From assembly GCF_000382205.1 (NCBI RefSeq), contig NZ_KB907787.1:1155176-1219175 (forward strand): DNA of 64,000 bases, given 5' to 3'. Below are positions 1 to 8,220 of this stretch, piece by piece. The position numbers and the translations under genes were made by a program. Source of the DNA: Dyadobacter beijingensis DSM 21582 (GTDB lineage: Bacteria > Bacteroidota > Bacteroidia > Cytophagales > Spirosomataceae). Position 1 is the first letter of the stretch, and every line of letters begins with the position of its first letter. The notes below the pieces were generated by a model that saw only the letters and a program-made list of their open reading frames with translations, made no database searches and was not told the DNA's origin.

Positions 1-781
1 AGCTCATCGAGCGGAGCTTTTTGAAATCCTCTTCCGCGCTCTGACCGAATACTTTCAGGTTCTGGTGCTCGCGTTCGTTGCCGAAACTGAAATGGATCTG
101 GCATTCATCCATCAGTTTCCGGGTGTTTTCGAGGATTACCCGGAAGTCTTTTTGTTTGAAATGGTATTCCAAAACCTTCGCCTGCACAAATTGTTCGCTT
201 TCCTGGCCCGTTTCAGCCGCCGATAGTTTGCTGAGCAATGTATTTCCGTCAATGGCGCGTAACAGGCGGTGCGCATTGAAGTCCTTTTTGTTCCGGAACG
301 TCACCGGCTGCTGGATCACGAGCCGGTCGCGGTACCGGTGCAGGGGCGAGTAATGCAGCTTATCCAGCTCCTGCATCGAAATGCCGATGTACTCGTTGCT
401 CCTGAACTGCTCCCGACGTTCTTTGTTCAGTTTTTCAAACGGATATATAACCGCGACGTCTTCCATCTCCGGCGCGCGGTCGGGGAATGGGGCGCCGGTC
501 TGCTTGTAAGCCGAGAGATATGCATTCAGTGTCTGAAACCCGGCGTTACTCTTCGCCAGCGCCACAAACTGCTGCGTAACGCCATTCCGGAAATCAATCC
601 CGACAATGGGTTTGATATCATACCGCGGCGCCATCCGGATGAAATTGAGGCAGCCCGACGTGTTATTGATGTCGGTCAGCGCAGCACAGTCATGGCCGTG
701 CTCGCGGCAAAGCGCCAGCAAATCATCCTCCGATATCGTTCCAAACCGCAGGCTAAAATAAGAGTGACAGTTGAGTAGCAT
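1..781 (-). CDS. dnaE: DNA polymerase III alpha subunit, N-terminal part (runs off the window)
   Basis: Replicative-type C-family DNA polymerase. Only the first 260 codons are present, and the gene continues past base 1. The product opens with MLLNCHSYFSLRFGTISED, the start of a PHP domain, and continues with ALTDINNTSGCLNF and KPIVGIDF, all in DnaE order. The usual first metal-binding motif HxH reads NCH, and the TDH motif reads TDI, so the PHP metal site looks degenerate. The ATG at 781-779 lies 15 bases after the dinB stop, which implies one transcript from the lexA-dinB control region. A DnaE in a cassette with a Y-family polymerase and a LexA-like repressor is expected to work in damage-tolerance synthesis. 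Which of the genome's DnaE copies this is cannot be decided here. Confidence 0.88.
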   Translation of the reverse strand, partial: MLLNCHSYFSLRFGTISEDDLLALCREHGHDCAALTDINNTSGCLNFIRMAPRYDIKPIVGIDFRNGVTQQFVALAKSNAGFQTLNAYLSAYKQTGAPFPDRAPEMEDVAVIYPFEKLNKERREQFRSNEYIGISMQELDKLHYSPLHRYRDRLVIQQPVTFRNKKDFNAHRLLRAIDGNTLLSKLSAAETGQESEQFVQAKVLEYHFKQKDFRVILENTRKLMDECQIHFSFGNEREHQNLKVFGQSAEEDFKKLRSMS

Positions 782-796
782 GAATGTTGGGGAAAA

Positions 797-2026
797 CTAG
801 GCATTCCGATGCGCCGGGATGATGGGCGGTTCTCCGTTGAAGGGGTTGCCCATGGAGCCGATATCGGAAATGCCCATGGTGCTGGCCCAGGTCAGGATCT
901 GGTCGCCGTCTTTGTTGTAGGCGTATTTGGTTTTAATGTAATCCATCGCCTGATAAAGGTTCAGGCGCTCTTCCGTGTCGTCGAACAGGTTGATCTGGTA
1001 ATTCCCCGTGACGAGGTCGCTGAAACTGACACCGACGAGCCTGACCATCATCCTTCGGTTGTACAGCTGGTCGAAAAGCTTTTCGATATGCGGTATCAGT
1101 ACATGGTCTGCCGAGGTGTAGGCAATTTTCAGTTGTTTCGAAAATGTATTGAAATCGGAATAGCGGATTTTGACGGATACGCAGGACGTCAGTTTTTCAC
1201 CCGTCCGGAGCTGGAATGCCAGTGTTTCGGCCATTGCCCGCACCATTTCCCGCATTTTGCGCACATCGCCCGTGTCGCGCCCGAAAGTGCGCTCGCTCGA
1301 AATCGATTTCCGCTCGTGAAACGGGACGATAGGGGAGTTGTCGAGCCCATTGGCGCGGTTCCAGAGGGAAACGCCGTTTTTGCCCAAAACCTGCCCCATT
1401 ATTTCCATAGGCATTTCCTGGATCGTTTTCACGTACCGGATGCCGAGGTTGTTCAGCGTCTGGTTCATTTTTTCCCCTACCATCGGGATCTTCTGGACTT
1501 CCATCGGCGCCAGGAAAGGCTTTTCCCGCCCGGCTTCTACCTGCAGCTGGTTGTTCGGCTTGGCTTCGCCGGTCGCCACTTTCGACACCAGCTTGTTGGT
1601 AGCGAGCCCGAACGAGATGGGCAGGCCGCTTTCGCGGATAATGCGTTGCCGCAGCTCGCTGGCCATGCCATAGCAATTGAAATACTTATCCATCCCCGAC
1701 AAATCGGCGTAAAATTCGTCGATACTCGCTTTTTCAAACACCGGCACATTCTCCGCGATGATCTCACTCACCACTTTGGAATGCTGCGAATACGTTTCGC
1801 CGTTCCCGCGGATCACCGTGGCCTCCGGGCAAAGCATCCGCGCCATCTTCATGGGCATACCCGAATGCACGCCGAACTGCCGCGTTTCATAGCTGCACGC
1901 GGCCACGACGCCACGGTCGCCCGTACCCCCGACGAGTATAGGGCGTTTTTCAAGCCGGCTGTCCAGCTTGCGCTCTACGGACACGAAAAAGGTGTCCAGG
2001 TCAAAATGTAATATCGCACGGTCCAC
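797..2026 (-). CDS. dinB: DNA polymerase IV, Y-family translesion polymerase
   Basis: Error-prone Y-family polymerase that copies damaged templates. The 409-residue protein has the first catalytic aspartate in FDLDTFFVSVE (D9) and the second carboxylate pair in SIDEFYADLSGMD (D103, E104). It also carries the CSYETRQFGVHSGMPM region typical of DinB/UmuC and the little-finger region in its last third. The length is close to that of other DinB proteins with a C-terminal extension. The gene diverges from the LexA-like gene at 2165, and three dyads lie between them. It is followed after 15 bases by dnaE. SOS-type control is inferred from this arrangement. The assignment to the DinB family is firm; a role like ImuB in a mutasome is an inference. 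Confidence 0.94.
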   Translation of the reverse strand: MDRAILHFDLDTFFVSVERKLDSRLEKRPILVGGTGDRGVVAACSYETRQFGVHSGMPMKMARMLCPEATVIRGNGETYSQHSKVVSEIIAENVPVFEKASIDEFYADLSGMDKYFNCYGMASELRQRIIRESGLPISFGLATNKLVSKVATGEAKPNNQLQVEAGREKPFLAPMEVQKIPMVGEKMNQTLNNLGIRYVKTIQEMPMEIMGQVLGKNGVSLWNRANGLDNSPIVPFHERKSISSERTFGRDTGDVRKMREMVRAMAETLAFQLRTGEKLTSCVSVKIRYSDFNTFSKQLKIAYTSADHVLIPHIEKLFDQLYNRRMMVRLVGVSFSDLVTGNYQINLFDDTEERLNLYQAMDYIKTKYAYNKDGDQILTWASTMGISDIGSMGNPFNGEPPIIPAHRNA

Positions 2027-2052
2027 TGGCGGTTGGATTTTTTACGAATTAA

Positions 2053-2106
2053 TGGATTTATTCCAAATATATGGATCAATTCCATTTATTGAAAGGAAAT
2101 ATTCCA
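2053..2106. promoter_or_regulatory. Three tandem dyads, probable LexA-like operator between dinB and the repressor gene
   Basis: Three 13-base dyads share the pattern (T/A)GGA-N5-TCCA: TGGATTTATTCCA at 2053-2065, TGGATCAATTCCA at 2072-2084 and AGGAAATATTCCA at 2094-2106. Their centres are 19 and 22 bases apart, about two helical turns. A -7 box TATATTTG on the minus strand (2071-2064) falls between the first two and would serve dinB. A -7 box TATGTTTG on the plus strand (2116-2123), with a TTG at 2089-2091, would serve the repressor gene and places the third dyad inside that promoter. The layout fits autoregulation and repression of both sides. That the neighbouring S24 protein binds here is inferred. 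Confidence 0.7.
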
Positions 2107-2164
2107 AAATATTTGTATGTTTGAAAAGTCAAGCGATTGTCACCAGTAACCAGCACATGAATCC

Positions 2165-2926
2165 ATGGCGATAGACGAAGAGTTCAGGCGTTTTAAGCAA
2201 ATCAGGGAAGAATTGAACCTGACCCAGTCCGCATTTGCGGAAGAGCTCGGGATCAGCGCTACCACGGCCGATATCGAGCGCGGGCGTACGCGTATCCCCG
2301 GGCAGGTGGTGAAGGAGCTTTTGAAAAAATACCACATCAACCCGCTCTGGCTGTTCGGCGACAGTGCGCAGAAATACCTGTACGCGGATAAAGTATTCGT
2401 CAATCCGAAGGTGGTGACGGTCGATCCGGCAGGCAGGGATAACATCGTGCTCGTGAGCGCCAAAGCGGCGGCGGGTTATCCCAACAATATCGGCGATGCG
2501 CAATGGTTTGAGGCATTACCCGCTTTCACGATCCCGTTACCCGAATACCGGAATGCTACATTCCGTGGCTTCCAGGTCGATGGCGACAGTATGACGCCCG
2601 TCCTGCAATCCGGCGAATGGATCTGGGCTCGCGCGGTCGACGATTGGGACGCATTGAGTGAAAAGCAGTTGTACGTTGTCGTGACGGTTGACAGCGTGCT
2701 GGTCAAAAAGATCAGGAAGGAAAAGGATTCGCCGTTCGTAACCCTCATTTCCCTCAATCCCGATTACGCACCGATCCGCGTAGACCGCACCGAAATCCGC
2801 GAAATATGGCAGGTGAACAGTAAGTTGTCATTCAACCTGGAAGCCGACAAAACGGAAATCAGCCTGCAAAGCCTGCACCAGGAAATGCGGGAATTGCGGC
2901 AGGAAATGAAGCGGTTGGTGAAGTGA
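2165..2926 (+). CDS. LexA-like repressor: HTH plus S24 self-cleaving peptidase
   Basis: Transcriptional repressor of the LexA/CI type (253 aa). Residues 5-60 form an XRE-type helix-turn-helix (LNLTQSAFAEELGISATTAD), unlike the winged HTH of classical LexA. The C-terminal half is an S24 peptidase with catalytic Ser142 in VDGDSM and Lys181 in SVLVKK. An Ala-Gly pair at 103-104 (AKAAAGYPNN) is a plausible self-cleavage site. The tail (from about 230) is a short heptad-like helix, LHQEMRELRQEMKRL, which could help dimerise. The gene diverges from dinB-dnaE across three matching dyads, so it probably represses that operon and itself until RecA filament triggers cleavage. Orthology to E. coli lexA is not claimed, so no symbol is given. 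Confidence 0.85.
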   Translation: MAIDEEFRRFKQIREELNLTQSAFAEELGISATTADIERGRTRIPGQVVKELLKKYHINPLWLFGDSAQKYLYADKVFVNPKVVTVDPAGRDNIVLVSAKAAAGYPNNIGDAQWFEALPAFTIPLPEYRNATFRGFQVDGDSMTPVLQSGEWIWARAVDDWDALSEKQLYVVVTVDSVLVKKIRKEKDSPFVTLISLNPDYAPIRVDRTEIREIWQVNSKLSFNLEADKTEISLQSLHQEMRELRQEMKRLVK

Positions 2927-3072
2927 TATTAATAACCCGGAAAGTCTTCTTGAAGATAGTACATGGCGACGTTGGCGTCCCACAAATAAGCTAGCGTCTC
3001 ATAGTGTGGTTGGTGAATGGATAACTATTCAAAGCTAATCAATTCACGTTTATGTCAAGCGCAGGTCGTATT

Positions 3073-4962
3073 TTATACCTCCTCCGAAATTAGCTGCTTC
3101 TCGTACAGCTCTTTATATGCCCCATTCAGCGCCATGAGCTCGGAATGCGTGCCTTGTTCTACAATGCGGCCCTCGTCGAGGACTACGATTTTGTCGGCTA
3201 GCTTGGCGGAGGATACGCGGTGGGAGATGATCACGGATGTGCGGTGGTCCATGATGCGTTTCATATTGTTGAGAATGATATTCTCGGTATTGGTGTCGAC
3301 GGCCGAGAGGCAGTCGTCCAGGACGAGGATTTTTGGGTCGCGGGCGATGGCGCGGGCGATGGAAAGGCGCTGCTTTTGTCCGCCGGAGAGGGTAATGCCC
3401 CTCTCGCCGAGCATGGTTTCGTAGCCCTGCGGGAAATCTTTGATATTGTTATACAAATCGGCGTCCTTCACGGCCTGTTCGATCCTTTCGAACGGCATAT
3501 CCTCCGTACCGAAGCGGACATTGTTCTGGATGCTGTCCGAAAACAGGAATACGTCCTGCGGAACATAGCCGATCTGACGGCGGTAACCGCGCACGTCGTA
3601 ATCTTTCATCGGGATGTCGTCGATCAGGATCTGGCCTTCGGTAGGGTCGTAAAGACGGCATAGCAGATGCGCCAGCGTACTTTTGCCGGAGCCGGTCGTG
3701 CCGAGGATAGCTACGGTTTCGCCGGCTTCGACTGTCAGATCGAAATCTTGGAGCGCTTTAATGCCCGAATCGGGATAAACGAAACCTACGTGGCGGAAGG
3801 TGACCTTGCCCGTTACCGGCCGGTTCAGGTTTTTCTCGGAAGTCAGTGTCGTTTTTTCATCCAGAAATTCATTGATCCGCTGCTGCGAAGATGCTGCGCG
3901 CTGGATCTGGCTTGTAGTCCAGCCCAATGCCATCACTGGCCAGGTGAGCATATTGACATACAATATAAACTCGGTGATGTTGCCCGGCGTAAGCCTTCCA
4001 TTGATGATTTCCTGGCCGCCGACAAAAATTACGAGGATGTTGCTCAGGCCGATGAGCAGCATGATAATCGGGTAGAAGAATGCGTCGACTTTGGTCAGTC
4101 CCAGCGATTTGGTTTTAAAAACCTCCGCTTCCTTCTCGAAATTGGCATAGGAACGTTTTTCCTGGACAAATGACTTGATCACCCGTATACCTGAAAACGC
4201 TTCCTGCACGTATGTGGACAATGCGGAAAGCTGCTTCTGAATTTCCTGCGAGCGTTTCATGATCATGCTGTTGACCACATATACACTGATCGAGAGCACC
4301 GGTAGCGGCAAAAGGACGAAAAAAGTCAGTTTGGCACTCACCGAAATCATATACGAGATGACGAGGAAGAACAGCACGATGAGGTTAATGCCGTACATGA
4401 GCGCCGGACCGACGTAAATGCGGACATTGCTCACGTCTTCCGAAATGCGGGCCATAAGGTCGCCGGTACTATGGCGGCGGAAAAATGCGGCCGGGAGCGT
4501 CTGGTAGTGGGCGTAAATGTCGTTTTTGAGCTCAAACTCGATGTGCCGCGACATGACGATGATCGTTTGGCGCACCAGGAAGAGAAATATCCCTTTCAGC
4601 AAGGCCATGACCAGGATCAGGAAGCCGTAGAGCAGGATGCTGAACGCAAAAATGTCATACATGTCGGTTTGGAGCGACATGCCATGGTAGAGGTAATAAA
4701 CATCGAGCGTTTCGATCACGAGGTCGAGCGCGTAACGCACAAGCTGGGCCGGGATAATGCCAAAAAGATTGGATATGATCGTAAAAAGGATACCCAGAAT
4801 GAGATACCACTTGTATTTCCACAAATATTTGTTGAGGAACTTTAATGCTTTCACCAGTTCAGATTTAAGATCGCCGCGCAGGATGTTTTCTAGCCAACAT
4901 CCTATTTTACTAAAACGTTGCAAAATTAAAACGGCGCGTCCCAATTTTCCGATTGTGAACAA
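3073..4962 (-). CDS. ABC transporter, fused permease and ATPase (exporter type)
   Basis: Half-size ABC exporter of the MsbA/LmrA type. About six membrane helices (roughly residues 50-350) precede a nucleotide-binding domain with Walker A GTTGSGKS, the Q-loop region YVPQDVFLF, signature LSGGQKQRLS, Walker B ILVLDDCLSAVD and the H-loop ISHR. It would act as a homodimer or heterodimer in the inner membrane; the substrate is unknown. The longest frame starts at 4962, but the first 36 residues look unlike the family. A minus-strand -7 box TAATTTTG at 4928-4921 lies inside them. A GTG at 4854, giving (M)KALKFLNKYLWKYKW, is the more likely start and yields 593 residues. The gene is divergent from nusB. 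Confidence 0.9.
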   Translation of the reverse strand: MFTIGKLGRAVLILQRFSKIGCWLENILRGDLKSELVKALKFLNKYLWKYKWYLILGILFTIISNLFGIIPAQLVRYALDLVIETLDVYYLYHGMSLQTDMYDIFAFSILLYGFLILVMALLKGIFLFLVRQTIIVMSRHIEFELKNDIYAHYQTLPAAFFRRHSTGDLMARISEDVSNVRIYVGPALMYGINLIVLFFLVISYMISVSAKLTFFVLLPLPVLSISVYVVNSMIMKRSQEIQKQLSALSTYVQEAFSGIRVIKSFVQEKRSYANFEKEAEVFKTKSLGLTKVDAFFYPIIMLLIGLSNILVIFVGGQEIINGRLTPGNITEFILYVNMLTWPVMALGWTTSQIQRAASSQQRINEFLDEKTTLTSEKNLNRPVTGKVTFRHVGFVYPDSGIKALQDFDLTVEAGETVAILGTTGSGKSTLAHLLCRLYDPTEGQILIDDIPMKDYDVRGYRRQIGYVPQDVFLFSDSIQNNVRFGTEDMPFERIEQAVKDADLYNNIKDFPQGYETMLGERGITLSGGQKQRLSIARAIARDPKILVLDDCLSAVDTNTENIILNNMKRIMDHRTSVIISHRVSSAKLADKIVVLDEGRIVEQGTHSELMALNGAYKELYEKQLISEEV

Positions 4963-5088
4963 AATAGTCTAATTTTGCGGTCAATTTCAAAAACATCCAA
5001 TGCGGGGTACACCACAGAATGGCCTTGCAGCACATGCAGACACGTTCTTTGATTTACTGTACCTTTTATCCAAATAGTATTCCGGCTT

Positions 5089-6255
5089 ATGCTGAATAGA
5101 AGATTACTAAGAACCAAGGCGGTTCAGGCACTTTATGCGCGGCAACTCACCGCCGACGCGAACCGTTTGCTGGCGCTCGACAATATTGAAGAAGCTTTCG
5201 CGCCCGACCTCAACTCGATGGAGTTTCAGGATCGCAAAAAGCTCTCCGGAATGAAGCAACTCGCGAATATGACGCTCGACGAGTTCATCAAGCACGGCAA
5301 GCCGAACGAAGACGAGGAGCTTCCGGCCAAAGTATTGACCGTAGCGAGAAGCGCCTATGAGGCATATACCCGGCAGACTAATTCGGATGGAGAGAAACTC
5401 GTAAGAAGGGTTTTGAATGAGACGGAAACCATTTACGTCGACTTTATCAGAATCCTGTCGATGCTGATCGAACTGGCGCACCAGGCGAAAATCGACCGCG
5501 AGCGCAGGTACGAAGACCCCGAGGCTCCATTCCCGAAAGATTCGGGCCTGGATTCCAACCGGGTGATCAAGGTATTGCAGGAAGACAAGGCGCTGACGGA
5601 AGAAATTATCCGCAGCGGCATCAACTGGTCCGACGAAATGAACCTGATCCGGAAGATTTACCGGGAGGCATTGCGGAAGGACGAAACCTATGAAACATAT
5701 TGCAAATCGGCTTCGCACGAGCCGGAGGAAGACCAGGAGCTGATCCAGCACGTCCTGCGTCAGATTATCCTCAAACACGAGGTCTCACTCGACTATCTCG
5801 AACAACGTGACCTTTACTGGGCCGACCACGCCGAACTGATCCGCAGCCTTGCGATCAAAACCCTGCGTACGGCCGACCACGCGCACACGTTCCAGCTCGC
5901 ACCGCTGACCAAGGATTGGGAAGAAGACAGGGCATTTGTGGAAGAGTTGTGTAAAATTGTGGTTAGGGATAGCGACCAGTACGATATTTATCTTGAAGAC
6001 CAATTGAAAAACTGGGAACTCGAAAGGATCGCATTGGTGGACCTCATTATCCTGAAAACAGCCCTCGCGGAGCTGATCCATTTCCCGGGTATCCCCGTGA
6101 AAGTCACCATCAATGAGTTTATCGAGATTGCAAAAAGGTACAGTACCCCAAAAAGTGGTAAGTTTGTGAACGGCGTCCTCGACGTACTGTCCGTCAAGCT
6201 TGCGAAGGAAGGCGTGATCAGAAAAAGCGGGCGCGGATTGATTGATAATAAGTAA
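5089..6255 (+). CDS. nusB: Transcription antitermination factor NusB (long Bacteroidota form)
   Basis: RNA-binding factor that joins NusE (S10) in rRNA antitermination complexes. At 388 residues it is more than twice the usual 140, as in other Bacteroidota. The start RRLLRTKAVQALYARQL matches the NusB N-terminus. The final third carries the canonical core with ERIALVDLIILKTALAEL and TINEFIEIAKRY and ends in GKFVNGVLDVL. The central part is an extended helical insertion. A plus-strand -7-like box TAATTTTG lies at 4970-4977, which would give a leader of about 100 bases. It heads a co-directional run with YtxH, DUF1573, yajC, YbbR and coaE genes, a common Cytophagales order. Confidence 0.93.
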   Translation: MLNRRLLRTKAVQALYARQLTADANRLLALDNIEEAFAPDLNSMEFQDRKKLSGMKQLANMTLDEFIKHGKPNEDEELPAKVLTVARSAYEAYTRQTNSDGEKLVRRVLNETETIYVDFIRILSMLIELAHQAKIDRERRYEDPEAPFPKDSGLDSNRVIKVLQEDKALTEEIIRSGINWSDEMNLIRKIYREALRKDETYETYCKSASHEPEEDQELIQHVLRQIILKHEVSLDYLEQRDLYWADHAELIRSLAIKTLRTADHAHTFQLAPLTKDWEEDRAFVEELCKIVVRDSDQYDIYLEDQLKNWELERIALVDLIILKTALAELIHFPGIPVKVTINEFIEIAKRYSTPKSGKFVNGVLDVLSVKLAKEGVIRKSGRGLIDNK

Positions 6256-6357
6256 AAGCTGACGAAATTGGGGCCGGGTATAATGGAACAATTTTTGGAG
6301 GCCATTATAGAAAATGAAGCTGAGCCCCTGTTAACAGCTAAAAAACTAAGAGAAATC

Positions 6358-6660
6358 ATGAGTAAAACCAGTAATACTTTAATCGCATTCCTGACAGGCT
6401 GCGCTACGGGCGCGGCACTGGGTATCCTTTACGCTCCCGACAAAGGGGAGGTGCTTCGTACCCAGCTTACATACAGGCTGTCCAAATACCGTGAAAAACT
6501 GCAAGAAGTTATTCAGGACCTGGTTGATAAGAAAGACCAGCCCGACAATTTTTCCAGAACGGAAGGCGAGCGCGTGGTGAATGATGCCCGTGAAAAAGCC
6601 GAAAAGCTGCTGGAAGACGTCGATCGCCTGATGGCGCAGATCAAGGGACAAGCCAGCTAA
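6358..6660 (+). CDS. YtxH-domain membrane-associated protein
   Basis: Small protein (100 aa) of the YtxH family, often called gas-vesicle-like although no gas-vesicle role is implied. A glycine-rich N-terminal membrane segment (IAFLTGCATGAALGILYAPDKG) is followed by a long charged amphipathic helix, the usual YtxH layout. The open frame extends upstream to 6268, but the ATG at 6358 (MSKTSNTLIAFLTG) puts the membrane helix at the N-terminus as in homologues, so I prefer it. Its stop overlaps the first possible start of the next gene (TAATG at 6658-6662), which suggests coupled translation. The function is unknown; a stress or envelope role is often suggested for the family. Confidence 0.8.
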   Translation: MSKTSNTLIAFLTGCATGAALGILYAPDKGEVLRTQLTYRLSKYREKLQEVIQDLVDKKDQPDNFSRTEGERVVNDAREKAEKLLEDVDRLMAQIKGQAS

Positions 6661-6668
6661 TGCTTTCT

Positions 6669-7124
6669 ATGAAGAAAATAGCCCTTTTCGCGGTGCTGGG
6701 ATTGGCAGTAGCTTTTTCCGGTTGTTCCAAAACTGACAAGAAAGGCGAGGAAAAACAGGCAAGTTCAAAGATGCCTGTTTTTGCTTTGATCGATAGTACC
6801 GAGTATGATTTCGGGACGATCGAGGAAGGTGCCATTGTGGAACACGAGTTCAAATTCCGCAACGACGGCGAATACCCGCTGATCCTCAATAATATCAGTT
6901 CCTCGTGCGGGTGTACGACGCCCGAATGGCCGAAAGACCCGATCGAAGCAAAGCAGACGTCCAGCATTAAAGTACGTTTCGACAGCAAGCACAAGGCAGG
7001 CCCGCAGGTTAAAACCATTACGGTTTACGCCAATACCGAGCCGGCTAATATCGAATTGAGGCTGAAAGGCATCGTTAATGCAGCACCTCAGCCGGCCGTC
7101 GATTCGACAACGGCGAAGAAGTAA
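6669..7124 (+). CDS. DUF1573 lipoprotein
   Basis: Exported protein of the DUF1573 family, common and often multi-copy in Bacteroidota. MKKIALFAVLGLAVAFSGC is a lipoprotein signal with the lipobox Cys at residue 19. The mature part has the family hallmarks: YDFGTIEEGAIVEHEFKF, then NDGEYPLIL, then SSCGCTTPEWP, and a closing beta-strand region ending LRLKGIV. The fold is predicted to be immunoglobulin-like. The molecular role is not established. An alternative ATG at 6660 adds three residues and overlaps the YtxH stop. It is followed after 24 bases by yajC. Confidence 0.85.
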   Translation: MKKIALFAVLGLAVAFSGCSKTDKKGEEKQASSKMPVFALIDSTEYDFGTIEEGAIVEHEFKFRNDGEYPLILNNISSSCGCTTPEWPKDPIEAKQTSSIKVRFDSKHKAGPQVKTITVYANTEPANIELRLKGIVNAAPQPAVDSTTAKK

Positions 7125-7148
7125 CATTTATACAACCCATCTACTACA

Positions 7149-7454
7149 ATGAATTTTTCTATTTTAGCACAAGCAGGAGCCGGCGGCTCACAAGGGATGA
7201 TCTATCAGGTCGTAATGTGGGTTGGTATCATCGGGGTATTCTATTTTTTCATGATCCGTCCGCAACAGAAGAAGCAGAAGGAGCAGAAAGAATTGCTGAA
7301 TAACCTGAAAAAGGGCGACCAGGTCGTGACCATCGGTGGAATCCATGCACGGGTTTACACGGTGGAGGAAGCGACGGTGACGCTTGAGTTGGATAAAGGT
7401 GTGAAATTAACAGTCGAGAAATCGGCGATTTCCCGCACGATTGCGGGTAACTAA
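7149..7454 (+). CDS. yajC: Preprotein translocase subunit YajC
   Basis: Accessory subunit of the SecDF-YajC complex that assists Sec-dependent export. The 101-residue protein has one membrane helix (residues 16-37, VVMWVGIIGVFYFFMIRP), the family signature FFMIRPQQKKQKE directly after it, and a small cytoplasmic domain containing LKKGDQVVTIGGIHARV. Length and layout are typical. It sits between the DUF1573 and YbbR genes in one direction, so co-transcription from the nusB region is likely. Confidence 0.95.
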   Translation: MNFSILAQAGAGGSQGMIYQVVMWVGIIGVFYFFMIRPQQKKQKEQKELLNNLKKGDQVVTIGGIHARVYTVEEATVTLELDKGVKLTVEKSAISRTIAGN

Positions 7455-7502
7455 TTGTGAACAGCATGCATTCGCCGCAATGCATGCAATTTCAAAATTG
7501 TT

Positions 7503-8198
7503 GTGAGCCAAGTCCCACCCAACCAGAACAGGATCAAAACATTTATAGGATGCTTGCTTGCAGCATCCTTTTTTTGGTTAATGAACGTCCTCAATAAGGA
7601 CAATTATTCTCTCAAACTGAATTACCCGCTGTCGATCGAATACGATAATGCGGCCTACGTGCCCATGCAGCCGCTCCCGAAGCGGATTTCGGTGAACGTG
7701 ACGGGCGACGGCTGGACATTACTCCAAAAATCCTGGCTGAATTTCAATGCTAACCCGGTGATCTACCGGGTACAAAACCCGAACGTGTCCAGTTTCATCA
7801 ACTCCACCACACTCACCGACCAGATCACGGACATGTTCCCGAACCTGCACGTGAACTATGTGGTAGCCGACACATTCGAGCTGAACTTCGAACCGAAAAT
7901 CCGCAAGATCATCCCGATCCGCGTCGATAGCACAGGTATCGATATTCGTGAAGGGTATGTGATTTCGAGCTTTATCAATGTGTCCCCGTCGCTGATATCG
8001 GTAGATGGCCCCGTTTCTCAGATCAAATCTTACCCGGATACGATCAGGGTACGCGTGCAAACGCCGAAAATCCAGAACAACTACGACGAAAGCCTGCCCA
8101 TTCCGCTGCCGGTTTCCCCACTGGTGGAAGTGAGCCACCGGGATGTTTACGTGAGCTTCGAGGTAGCGCAGTACCTTGCGGCGCCTCCGCAGGAATAA
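7503..8198 (+). CDS. YbbR-domain envelope protein
   Basis: Membrane-anchored protein (231 aa) with YbbR-like beta domains. The start is a GTG at 7503 (SQVPPNQNRIKTFIGC), followed by a single N-terminal membrane helix (about residues 14-30, FIGCLLAASFFWLMNVL) and an extracytoplasmic part. The repeats include YPLSIEYDNAAYVPMQPLP, KRISVNVTGDGWTLLQ and the second-domain strands FINVSPSLISVDGPVSQI. In Firmicutes YbbR (CdaR) regulates the diadenylate cyclase CdaA; no cdaA is visible next to this gene, so that role should not be carried over. It ends 22 bases before the coaE start. Confidence 0.82.
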   Translation: MSQVPPNQNRIKTFIGCLLAASFFWLMNVLNKDNYSLKLNYPLSIEYDNAAYVPMQPLPKRISVNVTGDGWTLLQKSWLNFNANPVIYRVQNPNVSSFINSTTLTDQITDMFPNLHVNYVVADTFELNFEPKIRKIIPIRVDSTGIDIREGYVISSFINVSPSLISVDGPVSQIKSYPDTIRVRVQTPKIQNNYDESLPIPLPVSPLVEVSHRDVYVSFEVAQYLAAPPQE

Positions 8199-8220
8199 CT
8201 TATCGCCAACCCTGCATTCC

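Noticed and set aside
809-2011. 400-codon open frame on the plus strand opposite dinB
   Set aside because: It mirrors dinB codons, has no recognisable motifs, and the composition is that of an antisense shadow (His/Arg/Phe-rich).
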